NCBI GenBank assembly: GCA_017479315.1
Contig: JAFVCI010000095.1
Location: forward strand, 1-5,394
Length of the DNA stretch: 5,394 nt
Direction: 5' to 3'
DNA from: Opitutales bacterium
GTDB taxonomy: Bacteria; Verrucomicrobiota; Verrucomicrobiia; Opitutales; UBA9783
This document shows, in pieces, positions 1 through 5,353 of the stretch (position 1 is its first letter; every line of letters begins with the position of its first letter). The notes beneath the pieces are model-generated. The model made no database searches. It was given only the letters and a program-made list of their open reading frames with translations, and was not told where the DNA came from. A program made the translations under genes and the position numbers.

Positions 1-196
1 CCGCATATTTGTTGGTCAAAATACTGCCGACCGCTTCCAACACGGCGGGAAGGGTAAAATTTTCCGATGCAATCAGCTCCAAGCCGTCGTTTTGCCGATG
101 TTTTTCGAGGCAGATACATTCGGCAATCTCGGGATCCAACAACTCCAGCGATTGAGTCGGAAGCAACGGCAAAGGTGCATGGTCGTTTGTCGTCAT
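1..196 (-). CDS. glyA: Serine hydroxymethyltransferase, N-terminal part (runs off the window)
   Basis: Only the first 65 codons are present; the gene continues past the left edge. The protein is a cytoplasmic PLP enzyme that converts serine and tetrahydrofolate to glycine and 5,10-methylene-tetrahydrofolate, supplying one-carbon units. The translation carries the family's conserved N-terminal block: DPEIAE at residues 21-26, LELIASENF at 39-47, and LTNKYA at 60-65, just before the usual EGYPG/RYYGG region. The start ATG (196-194) leaves a leader of about 20 residues before the DPEIAE helix, normal for the family. There is no in-frame alternative ATG nearby. The upstream ribosome binding site is poor: a GGAAT sequence is separated from the ATG by a run of eight T (minus strand). 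The gene is co-oriented with tsf, which ends 158 bp upstream. A promoter of its own is possible, but I see no clear one. Identity is secure from the motifs; the exact start is slightly less so. Confidence 0.93.
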   Translation of the reverse strand, partial: MTTNDHAPLPLLPTQSLELLDPEIAECICLEKHRQNDGLELIASENFTLPAVLEAVGSILTNKYA

Positions 197-354
197 AAAA
201 AAAACATTCCATTCATCGATTTACCCACAACACCCGCTTTTATCCGACAAAACCCCGCCAAGCAAAACCCATCTGTCTCAAAGCGGAATCAAAGATATGC
301 ATCAAAAAGAACGCCTCTCTTCGACCCGCGCATTCCAAGCTCAGGGATTTTCCC

Positions 355-945
355 CTACTCGCCCAGCTGAAACCTTACAAAGCGTTTAATGACGATGTTT
401 TCGCCCATTTTTGCAATCTTTTCGGTTACCAAATCGCGGATAGTCTTTGATGTATCTTTTACAAACGGCTGATCAAGTAAGCAAATTTCACCAAACCACT
501 TTTTCAATTTACCTTCCACGATCTTTGCAATCGCCGCCTCGGGTTTACCGACGCACTGCGCTTTCGCAATATCCGCTTCCTTGGCAATCATTGTCTCGGG
601 AACATCTTCCTGCGTCAGATACAACGGATTTGCCGCTGCAATCTGCATCGCGATATCCGTCACCATTTGCTTAAACTCCTCATTGCGCGCCACAAAGTCC
701 GTTTCACAGTTGACTTCCACTAGGACACCCAATTTTCCGCCGCCGTGAATGTACGAATGAACAATACCTTCCTGCGCGCTTCGACCCGCTTTTTTGGCGG
801 CACTCGCAACACCTTTCTTGCGCAAAAGTTCAATCGCCTCGGCTTCAACGCCATTGCTCTCAACCAACGCCTTTTTGCAATCCATGAACCCCGCGCCCGT
901 TTTTTCGCGCAGAGCCGCCACCATTTGACTTGTCACTTCCGCCAT
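355..945 (-). CDS. tsf: Translation elongation factor Ts (short form, 196 aa)
   Basis: EF-Ts is the cytoplasmic guanine-nucleotide exchange factor for EF-Tu. Residues 1-45 form the UBA-like N-terminal domain with the signature TGAGFMDCKKAL at 16-27. The core contains NCETDFVARNEEF at 79-91; the TDFV motif at 82-85 is the part that inserts near the nucleotide site of EF-Tu. Residues 133-164 (GKPEAAIAKIVEGKL..WFGEICLLDQPFVKD) match the conserved second half. At 196 residues it is much shorter than the E. coli protein (about 283) and resembles the Thermus/cyanobacterial short form, which has a single core subdomain and works as a dimer. It starts 2 bp after the rpsB stop. A strong AAGGAGG site in the rpsB 3' end sets the start, so the two genes are surely co-transcribed and probably translationally coupled. 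The gene ends in TAG at 357-355. Confidence 0.97.
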   Translation of the reverse strand: MAEVTSQMVAALREKTGAGFMDCKKALVESNGVEAEAIELLRKKGVASAAKKAGRSAQEGIVHSYIHGGGKLGVLVEVNCETDFVARNEEFKQMVTDIAMQIAAANPLYLTQEDVPETMIAKEADIAKAQCVGKPEAAIAKIVEGKLKKWFGEICLLDQPFVKDTSKTIRDLVTEKIAKMGENIVIKRFVRFQLGE

Positions 946-947
946 TA

Positions 948-1943
948 TTATTCCTCCTTTGATGCAACCGATGCCGATGAACTTTCAACCGCCTTTGCCT
1001 CAGCTTTCGGCTTCTCCGTTGCGGTTGAAGCCTCTTTCTTTACAGGTTCCATCACTCTTTTGGCTTCCGAAGCCTTATCTACCCTCTTTTCGCCGCCCGT
1101 TCCCGTGCGCTTTCCATCGCCCGCATTCTTTTGACCATCCTTCTTGTCAAAGCCCGAACGATTGGGTCGCGAACCGAAAGGCGGGCGTTGCCGCATCCAG
1201 CTTTTTGCTTTCGAAGACGATGCGACGTCCGTCGGCACGAACTTGTGCACTTTATTCAACTTCGCCAACTCTACACCCTGCTCCATCGCTTCCCGCAAAT
1301 AATCAAACAACACGCGCAGTGCCTTCACCGAATCGTCGTTCGCCGGGATCGGATAATCCAACAACGACGGATCGGAATTGGTATCCACAATACCGACGGT
1401 CGGAATTTGCAGGCGTCGCGCTTCGCGAAGAGCAATCGTCTCCTTCATCGCATCGACTGCAAACAAAACGTTCGGGCAGGCATTTAACTCCAATAATCCC
1501 TCAAAACCGCGATGCATGCGCACCATCTCGCGGCGAATGACCGAGCTCTCCTTTTTAAACATCTTGTCCAGTTCGCCCGACTCCTCCATCGCCAAAAAAC
1601 GCTTGTATTTCGCCAAACTCGCCTTGACGGTCTTAAAATTCGTCAAACAGCCGCCCAGCCAGCGATTGGCGCAGAACGGCATCCCGGTCGCCTGCCCCAA
1701 TTCGCGAATCAACTCCTGCGATTGCGGCTTCGTCCCGACCAACAGCACCGTCGCGCCGTCTTTAATTTGCTCCGCCAAAAACGTCGCCGCCTTCTCCAGG
1801 CACGCGCGCGTCTTTTCCAAATCAATGACGGAAATGTCGTGAATGTGCTTGTATAAGTACGGTCCGAACTTCGGATTCCAGCGCTTCACCTGGTGCCCGA
1901 TGTGGACACCGGCTTCAAACATCGTTTCGTAATCTAATTCCAT
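948..1943 (-). CDS. rpsB: 30S ribosomal protein S2 with long C-terminal extension (331 aa)
   Basis: S2 is a small-subunit ribosomal protein that binds late in 30S assembly near S1. Residues 1-235 are the standard fold: FEAGVHIGHQVKRWNP at 9-24, the NRWLGGCLTNF block at 93-103, and the segment CPNVLFAVDAMKE (156-168) through PTVGIVDTNSDPSLLDYPIPANDD (181-204). From about residue 240 to 331 there is a tail of roughly 90 residues, rich in K, A, E, S, R and G, starting basic (KSWMRQRPPFGSRPNR) and ending in a mixed-charge Lys/Ala/Glu/Ser stretch. Family members are usually 230-260 residues, so the tail is an add-on, likely disordered. The start ATG is preceded by GGAG six bases upstream (minus strand; CTCC at 1950-1953). 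It is the first gene of the rpsB-tsf pair, and about 100 bp separates it from the ftsB-like gene upstream, where its promoter would lie. Confidence 0.97.
   Translation of the reverse strand: MELDYETMFEAGVHIGHQVKRWNPKFGPYLYKHIHDISVIDLEKTRACLEKAATFLAEQIKDGATVLLVGTKPQSQELIRELGQATGMPFCANRWLGGCLTNFKTVKASLAKYKRFLAMEESGELDKMFKKESSVIRREMVRMHRGFEGLLELNACPNVLFAVDAMKETIALREARRLQIPTVGIVDTNSDPSLLDYPIPANDDSVKALRVLFDYLREAMEQGVELAKLNKVHKFVPTDVASSSKAKSWMRQRPPFGSRPNRSGFDKKDGQKNAGDGKRTGTGGEKRVDKASEAKRVMEPVKKEASTATEKPKAEAKAVESSSASVASKEE
953..959 (-). promoter_or_regulatory. Shine-Dalgarno site of tsf, embedded in the last codons of rpsB
   Basis: On the minus strand this reads AAGGAGG, seven bases before the tsf ATG. 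It overlaps the last three sense codons of rpsB (Lys-Glu-Glu, AAG GAG GAA), followed by TAA, two bases, then ATG. Ribosomes finishing rpsB therefore cover the tsf initiation site, which supports coupled translation. The site also confirms the tsf start. Confidence 0.85.
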
Positions 1944-2010
1944 AAAAAACTCCGTATTCTCTTCAGAACCTGGGATAAAAGGGGTTAAGGGTTAAACAAC
2001 GCCCTCATGG

Positions 2011-2043
2011 AAAACGGTTTTTCAAACAAACACAAGCCGTTTT
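2011..2043. terminator. Weak inverted repeat at the 3' end of the ftsB-like gene
   Basis: AAAACGG (2011-2017) pairs with CCGTTTT (2037-2043) across a 19-base loop. It sits directly at the stop codon of the ftsB-like gene and upstream of rpsB, where a terminator or attenuator between the two gene pairs would be expected. The stem is only seven pairs, four of them A-T, and the loop is long. The better T-rich tail is on the plus strand, where no gene arrives. It is a candidate only; read-through from ftsB into rpsB is equally possible. Confidence 0.2.
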
Positions 2044-2381
2044 TAAAAATTTTTCACATTTTTCTCCGTATTCGGCAAATGTTCGCCTTCTTCCCGAAAG
2101 TAAATCACATACTCGTCTTCACCGACGTAACCGACTTGCTCGCGAAGCACACGCTCGCGAAAATCGGCGTTGGTCATCAGTTTCCGAATAAAATAACGCT
2201 TTTTCGCCACCTGCAAACGGTACCGTTTGATTTTAACTTCCAAATGCTCCCGTTGTGCGCAAACGGCTCGATGATAACGCCATGCATCGAGAAAACGGCG
2301 TCCCAAAAGAGCGTAAATGACGTATGCCGCCAACGACAGCAACAAAAGTCGTTTAAGGAGGTTTTTCGGAAAGTGTACCAT
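2043..2381 (-). CDS. FtsB/DivIC-like septum formation protein (112 aa)
   Basis: This is a small bitopic inner-membrane protein of the divisome FtsB/DivIC family, which bridges FtsL and FtsQ and helps activate septal peptidoglycan synthesis. A short basic N-terminus (KNLLKR) precedes a membrane segment at about 11-27 (LLLLSLAAYVIYALLG). A charged helix at about 32-68 suits the family's coiled coil, though its heptads are not strict and it is very rich in Arg, Lys and Tyr. The C-terminal block NADFRERVLREQVGYVGEDEYVIYF (71-95) matches the conserved region that follows the coiled coil in DivIC/FtsB proteins, with a Glu/Asp-rich turn before the final strand. Length is normal for the family (about 90-125). 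The ATG lies 2 bp after the TAG of the SDR gene; an AAGGA sequence 12 bases upstream is a modest ribosome binding site, so coupling to the upstream gene is likely. I infer the family from architecture and motif, not from a search, and cannot separate FtsB from DivIC or FtsL. Confidence 0.82.
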   Translation of the reverse strand: MVHFPKNLLKRLLLLSLAAYVIYALLGRRFLDAWRYHRAVCAQREHLEVKIKRYRLQVAKKRYFIRKLMTNADFRERVLREQVGYVGEDEYVIYFREEGEHLPNTEKNVKNF

Positions 2382-2383
2382 GA

Positions 2384-3337
2384 CTAGTACGGATCCTTCT
2401 TAAAGAAAGTATTCCGCACACAGTGTCTTAAAGATCGTTCCGATCGCGGTAATTGCAAATAAGCCTCCACTTCACGCTTTAAGCCCTCCTTAAACGATTC
2501 CGGTCGATAATCCAAGTCACGGGATGCCGCTTCATGCGAAAAAACACGATCCTCCCCCATACGCAAAACTTGTTCGACCTTATCAATCTTCCCGAGAGTA
2601 AAACATTTCGTCATTCTGGCAAGAAACGCACCGATCGGCATCGGACAATTCAAAAAGCGAACACTTTTACCCAGATAACGCCCAATCAACACAAACAATT
2701 CATGCATGGAAAGCTGGCATTCGCCCGAAAGGATATAATCTCTCTGAGGCAAATGATCCGTTTGAATGACACGATAATAAGCGCGACCCAAATCGCGCGC
2801 ATTCACCGGCTGTAATTTTCCGCAACCGTGATTAATCTCCGGCATTATCGGGAAACAATCAACCAATCGAATAAACTTCGAGATATTCAAATCACATAAA
2901 TCGCCGAAAATCATGGTAGGACGCAAAATCGTTAAGTCTAAATCTTTGCCGTCCGTCATTTGAAACAGTTCGCTTTCAGTTCTCTTATAATCGCCAGCCG
3001 CCATTTTGTATTTTGAAAAAATGCCGGTTGTGTGAACTAAAATCAATCGTTTTACCTTTTCCCGAAGCACAATTTTCGTGAGTAAATTTGAAAAACGAAT
3101 ACCGACAATATGAAACACAACATCAGTGTCGCGCACAAGCGAAGCAAGTATCTCTTCGTCTTCTACTGAACCGACAACTTTTTCAACGTTTAATCCGGAG
3201 TGATCCAAATCAAAGGTATTACTTGAAAGCCTGACCAAACAACGAAGACATCCTTCGAAATGGTTTCGAATAAACTCCTTAAGCAAAAATCCGCCCGTAT
3301 GCCCAGTGATACCGGTAACCGCAACTATCTTATTCAT
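2384..3337 (-). CDS. NAD(P)-binding extended-SDR-like protein (NAD-dependent epimerase/dehydratase or NmrA type), 317 aa
   Basis: The protein has a Rossmann fold. The N-terminal strand and dinucleotide-binding motif is TGITGHTGG at residues 8-16, of the TGxxGxxG kind found in extended and atypical SDRs. An acidic residue at the start of the next section (GSVEDEE, 56-62) and VVFHIVG at 73-79 follow the usual order. LILVHTTG at 98-105 aligns with the catalytic Ser/Thr strand, and LRPTMIFG at 138-145 is the typical strand after the active-site helix. QPVNARDLG (176-184) and YRPESFKEGL (277-286) are normal C-terminal features. The catalytic YxxxK is not present: the nearest tyrosines (110 and 117) are each followed directly by Lys. 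It may therefore be a redox sensor or a non-classical enzyme; the substrate cannot be told. The start has a weak AGG five bases upstream. It is the first gene of a tight pair with the ftsB-like gene. Rows I counted have 35-45% GC against 52-63% in rpsB. Confidence 0.85.
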   Translation of the reverse strand: MNKIVAVTGITGHTGGFLLKEFIRNHFEGCLRCLVRLSSNTFDLDHSGLNVEKVVGSVEDEEILASLVRDTDVVFHIVGIRFSNLLTKIVLREKVKRLILVHTTGIFSKYKMAAGDYKRTESELFQMTDGKDLDLTILRPTMIFGDLCDLNISKFIRLVDCFPIMPEINHGCGKLQPVNARDLGRAYYRVIQTDHLPQRDYILSGECQLSMHELFVLIGRYLGKSVRFLNCPMPIGAFLARMTKCFTLGKIDKVEQVLRMGEDRVFSHEAASRDLDYRPESFKEGLKREVEAYLQLPRSERSLRHCVRNTFFKKDPY

Positions 3338-3400
3338 AGTTACCTGTATTCTTCACCGCAACCAACCATAATGGCAAGAGTAGATTAGGGAAGTACATAC

Positions 3401-3583
3401 ATGAACCGTTTTTTCTCAACCGGTCGCACAGGTATATCCGCCAGAAGCCGCCTCTATTCGGCTTGGTGGCAACGTTCAAATAAAATGCGAAACATATCCG
3501 ATATACGTAGCAAAACCGCTTACACAGACAATCTCCGAAGTTGTCGTTTGCTATTGGAAAGTAAAACAGAATTTTTGCAATGA
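3401..3583 (+). CDS. Doubtful small ORF, 60 aa
   Basis: I do not recognise this product. In its favour: an ATG with AGGGA about ten bases upstream, and a stop that overlaps the start of the next gene as ATGA (3580-3583), an arrangement typical of coupled genes. Against it: the composition is Ser/Arg-rich with no domain, membrane segment or motif. A second frame across the same bases (codons starting at 3405) has a more protein-like composition. The segment may be leader RNA, part of a degraded gene, or chance. It lies between the divergent SDR gene and the broken membrane-protein gene, so promoters for both should also be in 3338-3579; I see no strong -35/-10 pair. Confidence 0.22.
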   Translation: MNRFFSTGRTGISARSRLYSAWWQRSNKMRNISDIRSKTAYTDNLRSCRLLLESKTEFLQ

Positions 3584-4256
3584 ACCCGACCGAGAATACC
3601 GAAAACGAATTTCACGAGATCCGTGAAACGCACCCAAAGCGCACATTGCCCCTGACGGAGGCTTTGGAAGATTACGAAATACCTGCGATACCGACGGGAA
3701 GAAACCTTACGGTTCCTCCGTATGGCTGTGCGCCGTCGTTCTGTTCTTCATCATCGGATGCCTGGCGTTTCAACAGCGATCCGAAAAGCCGCAAAACCAA
3801 GCGCACGAAAACGTCCAAAAGCCGCTCAATATCTCGCCTTATCTCACGCTTAACGTTCCCAAACAGCCCTTTCGGCTGGCGGATTTAAAAAATGATGCCA
3901 TCCGCGATGCCTTTGATACGTCGGAAGAAAATTTCATCGAAAGCCAAACGGGACAGGAATTTTCCTATCGCAAAAATGTTCTATTCAACGATTCATCGAA
4001 AACCATCGCTTCCGAATACGGTGCCTTTGTACTTCCGAACAACACAAAGTTCATCTATAAGTGGTTACAGGCGCAGCACATTCGGGACATTACCTACAAA
4101 AACTTCGAAAGTCACCTGTCGTTTAACGATAAAATTTTCCACTTAAATGATATCGTTTCACCGCAATATCGCATCAAATGGTGCGATATCGATCCGGTTG
4201 ATAAGAAGATCTTCTTCTCGGACGCCAACAACAACCGCTACGCCGTTTCGTTTTAA
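3580..4256 (+). pseudogene. Single-pass membrane protein gene interrupted by a frameshift
   Basis: Two reading frames join into one sensible protein. From ATG 3580 the first frame gives a hydrophilic, acidic N-terminus (MNPTENTENEFHEIRE..., to about EDYEIPAIPTG). From about 3693 the next frame gives DGKKPYGSS, a membrane segment (VWLCAVVLFFIIGCLAF), then about 150 residues of soluble domain ending VDKKIFFSDANNNRYAVSF and TAA at 4254-4256. The second frame has no usable start before the membrane segment; it is closed by TGA at 3624. Adding one base between about 3670 and 3735 would restore a protein of about 225 residues, with the N-terminus in the cytoplasm and the C-terminal domain outside. 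The GGG and AAA runs at 3696-3704 are the likeliest place. I do not recognise the family. The distal half keeps good codon use with no further stops, so the lesion is recent, a sequencing or assembly error, or a recoding site. No classical slippery heptamer is present. Confidence 0.62.
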
Positions 4257-4279
4257 TCGTCGTGCTTTGCGAGAAGGTT

Positions 4280-4336
4280 AAGGCAGAAAGCGGGCAGCGA
4301 ACCGACCGTACACGCGTCGCATTGCCTTCTGCCCGC
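4280..4336. other. Crossing inverted repeats, possible pseudoknot or alternative hairpins
   Basis: AAGGCA (4280-4285) is complementary to TGCCTT (4323-4328), and GCGGGCAG (4290-4297) to CTGCCCGC (4329-4336). The two pairings cross in order A-B-A'-B', the topology of an H-type pseudoknot. A third pairing, GGCAGAA (4282-4288) with TTCTGCC (4327-4333), competes with both. The 8-bp GC-rich stem should be the most stable. It lies 24 bp beyond the stop of the membrane-protein gene and could serve as a transcript 3' end, but no U-tract follows on either strand. Confidence 0.35.
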
Positions 4337-4347
4337 CACCACGGCTT

Positions 4348-4359
4348 TATATGCATATA
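4348..4359. repeat. 12-bp perfect palindrome TATATGCATATA
   Basis: The sequence is its own reverse complement over twelve bases. It directly abuts the 16-bp tandem duplication, so it may be a protein-binding site, but an AT-rich palindrome of this length can arise by chance. Confidence 0.4.
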
Positions 4360-4387
4360 CCTCGGCACAAAAATACCTCGGCACAAA
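4356..4387. repeat. Tandem duplication, period 16 bp
   Basis: ATACCTCGGCACAAA occurs at 4357-4371 and again at 4373-4387, identical over fifteen bases; the sixteenth base of the unit differs. The second copy is followed by CCG. A fresh slippage duplication or paired operator sites would both give this. Confidence 0.75.
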
Positions 4388-4461
4388 CCGACCGCTGTTT
4401 GAAAATCACTGAAATTCAAAAAACTACTCCGAAGTACATCGGCATTGCGGTTTATAAGGCG

Positions 4462-4499
4462 AACATATTAACGCAGACAAAACATATTAAAGTAGACAA
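4462..4499. repeat. Tandem duplication, period 19 bp
   Basis: AACATATTAACGCAGACAA (4462-4480) is followed at once by AACATATTAAAGTAGACAA (4481-4499), 17 of 19 bases identical. It lies 90-127 bp upstream of the lipoprotein start. The spacing is close to two helical turns, which would place repeated binding sites on the same DNA face. Confidence 0.7.
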
Positions 4500-4578
4500 A
4501 AGTCTCTTACATCTGCCCGCACTCTCTTTGGCATCGGACGGGTTTTGATTTGACGGTAACCGTTGCATTTCCAAGAAT

Positions 4579-4585
4579 AGGAGGG
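4579..4585 (+). promoter_or_regulatory. Shine-Dalgarno site that decides the lipoprotein start
   Basis: AGGAGGG lies three bases before ATG 4589. A longer reading from TTG 4550 exists in the same frame, but it would bury this site and put 13 residues in front of the signal peptide, so ATG 4589 is preferred. Confidence 0.75.
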
Positions 4586-4588
4586 AGT

Positions 4589-5050
4589 ATGAAGTTTTCG
4601 TCAAAATTATTTTCACAAACATTCATCCCTTGCTTTTTTTTATTAGCGGGCGGCTGTACCAAAACGGAATCGGGATTGACGGGCGTCGGATTGGGGTCCG
4701 CCGTCGGCGCGGGCATCGGATACGCCATTGACGGCGGTGCGGGCGGTGCGCTCGCGGGAGCGGCATTGGGTGGCATTGCCGGCGGTGCGGTCGGTGTGGC
4801 AACCAACAACGAAGATGAGGAACCCCGGACATCTAAGCGGCGCAGAACTGTTGAAGAAGTACCTTCGTCCTACCGTTCTGAAGATGAATTGGAGCGGGCG
4901 CGCACCGAAGTTAGGAGGAAGCGGCTGGAACGGGAAACACTGGAGATCGAAAACGAAAAGAAACGCCTGCAACTGGAGAAAAAACGCCTGGAACTGGAGG
5001 AAGCCAAACTGGATAAAATGAAACGGCAGGCGCTCCAAAAGGAAGAATAG
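4589..5050 (+). CDS. Glycine-zipper lipoprotein with C-terminal coiled coil (153 aa)
   Basis: A signal peptide (basic MKFSSK, then a hydrophobic core FIPCFFLL) ends in LAGGC, giving a lipobox with Cys23 as the likely lipidated residue. The -3 residue is Ala rather than the usual Leu, so the box is slightly off consensus. Residues 29-71 are a glycine-zipper segment with GxxxG/GxxGG spacing (GLTGVGLGSAVGAGIGYAIDG, then GGALAGAALGGIAGGAVG), the kind found in SlyB-like and other outer-membrane-associated proteins, where it inserts into or packs against a membrane as a helical hairpin. A charged linker (about 74-95) leads to a coiled coil from about 97 to the end, with heptads KKRLQLE, KKRLELE, EAKLDKM near the C-terminus. 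A likely role is cell-envelope structure or tethering; function is not known. The gene stands alone between a repeat-rich non-coding region and tRNA-Ser. It ends in TAG. Confidence 0.82.
   Translation: MKFSSKLFSQTFIPCFFLLAGGCTKTESGLTGVGLGSAVGAGIGYAIDGGAGGALAGAALGGIAGGAVGVATNNEDEEPRTSKRRRTVEEVPSSYRSEDELERARTEVRRKRLERETLEIENEKKRLQLEKKRLELEEAKLDKMKRQALQKEE
4961..4999 (+). repeat. In-gene direct repeat coding for heptads, period 21 bp
   Basis: AAACGCCTGCAACTGGAG (4961-4978) recurs at 4982-4999 with one mismatch. Each copy encodes KRL(Q/E)LE. The near identity at DNA level suggests that the coiled coil grew by recent duplication of one heptad unit. Confidence 0.7.
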
Positions 5051-5265
5051 AAGCAAGTCGGTTTCAACTTTTATCGATCGCATCAAATGCTTACGAAGCA
5101 CCGCCGAGGCGGTTGTTGCTCTGCTCGTAACCTTTTGCAAGTATTATCCGCTACATCATTCGGTGCGCTTTGTGCCACTTCCAACCTGTTCCGACCGCAA
5201 TCGTACTCCTGATATATCTGCCTTTAGCTTGACGCCTGCACTGTTTTTTCGCGGAATGAAACCAT

Positions 5266-5353
5266 GGAAGGATGGCGGAGCGGTCGATCGCGGCGGTCTT
5301 GAAAACCGTTAAACCGAAAGGTTTCGGGGGTTCGAATCCCTCTCCTTCCGCCA
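5266..5353 (+). tRNA. tRNA-Ser (anticodon UGA), CCA encoded
   Basis: All parts of a class II tRNA can be drawn. The acceptor stem is GGAAGGA (5266-5272) with TCCTTCC (5343-5349), followed by discriminator G5350 and CCA 5351-5353. The D stem is GCG (5275-5277) with CGC (5289-5291). The anticodon stem GCGGT (5293-5297) pairs with ACCGT (5305-5309) with one G-U; the loop CTTGAAA puts TGA at 5300-5302. The long variable arm is AAACC-GAAA-GGTTT (5311-5324), capped by a GNRA-type loop. The T stem is 5326-5330 with 5338-5342 around loop TTCGAAT. The long variable arm and the G discriminator are serine identity marks. The tRNA decodes UCA and probably other UCN codons. A TTGACG at 5229-5234 is a possible -35 element, but a good -10 is lacking. 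Confidence 0.97.

Larger units (their letters stand above)
4257..4588. other. 332-bp non-coding stretch rich in repeats and inverted repeats
   Basis: No convincing gene is present. The stretch holds, in order: crossing GC-rich inverted repeats (4280-4336), a 12-bp palindrome (4348-4359), a near-perfect 16-bp tandem duplication (4356-4387), a 19-bp-period tandem duplication (4462-4499), a small odd palindrome ACGGTAACCGT (4553-4563), and the ribosome binding site of the lipoprotein gene. The terminator of the broken membrane-protein gene and the promoter of the lipoprotein gene should both be here. The GC-rich repeats lack a following T-run, and no clear sigma-70 pair stands out, so their roles are not assigned. 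Confidence 0.6.

Noticed and set aside
248..270. Direct repeat CAAAACCC at 248-255 and 263-270 upstream of glyA
   Set aside because: Eight bases only, with no symmetry or promoter context; likely chance.
1972..1999. Possible rpsB promoter TTGTTT-16 bp-TATCCC (minus strand)
   Set aside because: The -10 element matches the consensus at only its first three bases; not strong enough to annotate.
3330..3398. 22-aa hydrophobic minus-strand peptide MYFPNLLLPLWLVAV... overlapping the SDR start
   Set aside because: No ribosome binding site, and its frame is the in-register antisense of an open plus-strand frame, so openness is expected by chance.
4351..4548. 65-aa plus-strand ORF MHIPRHKNTS...
   Set aside because: It starts inside the palindrome, runs through both tandem duplications, has no ribosome binding site and shows no domain.
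4550..4578. TTGACG-17 bp-AAGAAT as lipoprotein promoter
   Set aside because: Transcription would begin inside the ribosome binding site, leaving no usable leader.
4550..4588. Extended start of the lipoprotein at TTG 4550
   Set aside because: It would add MTVTVAFPRIGGS before the signal peptide and place the strong AGGAGGG site inside the coding region.
5100..5113. ACCGC-CGAG-GCGGT hairpin as terminator of the lipoprotein gene
   Set aside because: Only five base pairs, and it is followed by TGTTGCTCTG rather than a T-run.
5079..5210. Short plus-strand ORF from ATG 5087 between the lipoprotein gene and the tRNA
   Set aside because: About 42 residues, no ribosome binding site, unremarkable composition.
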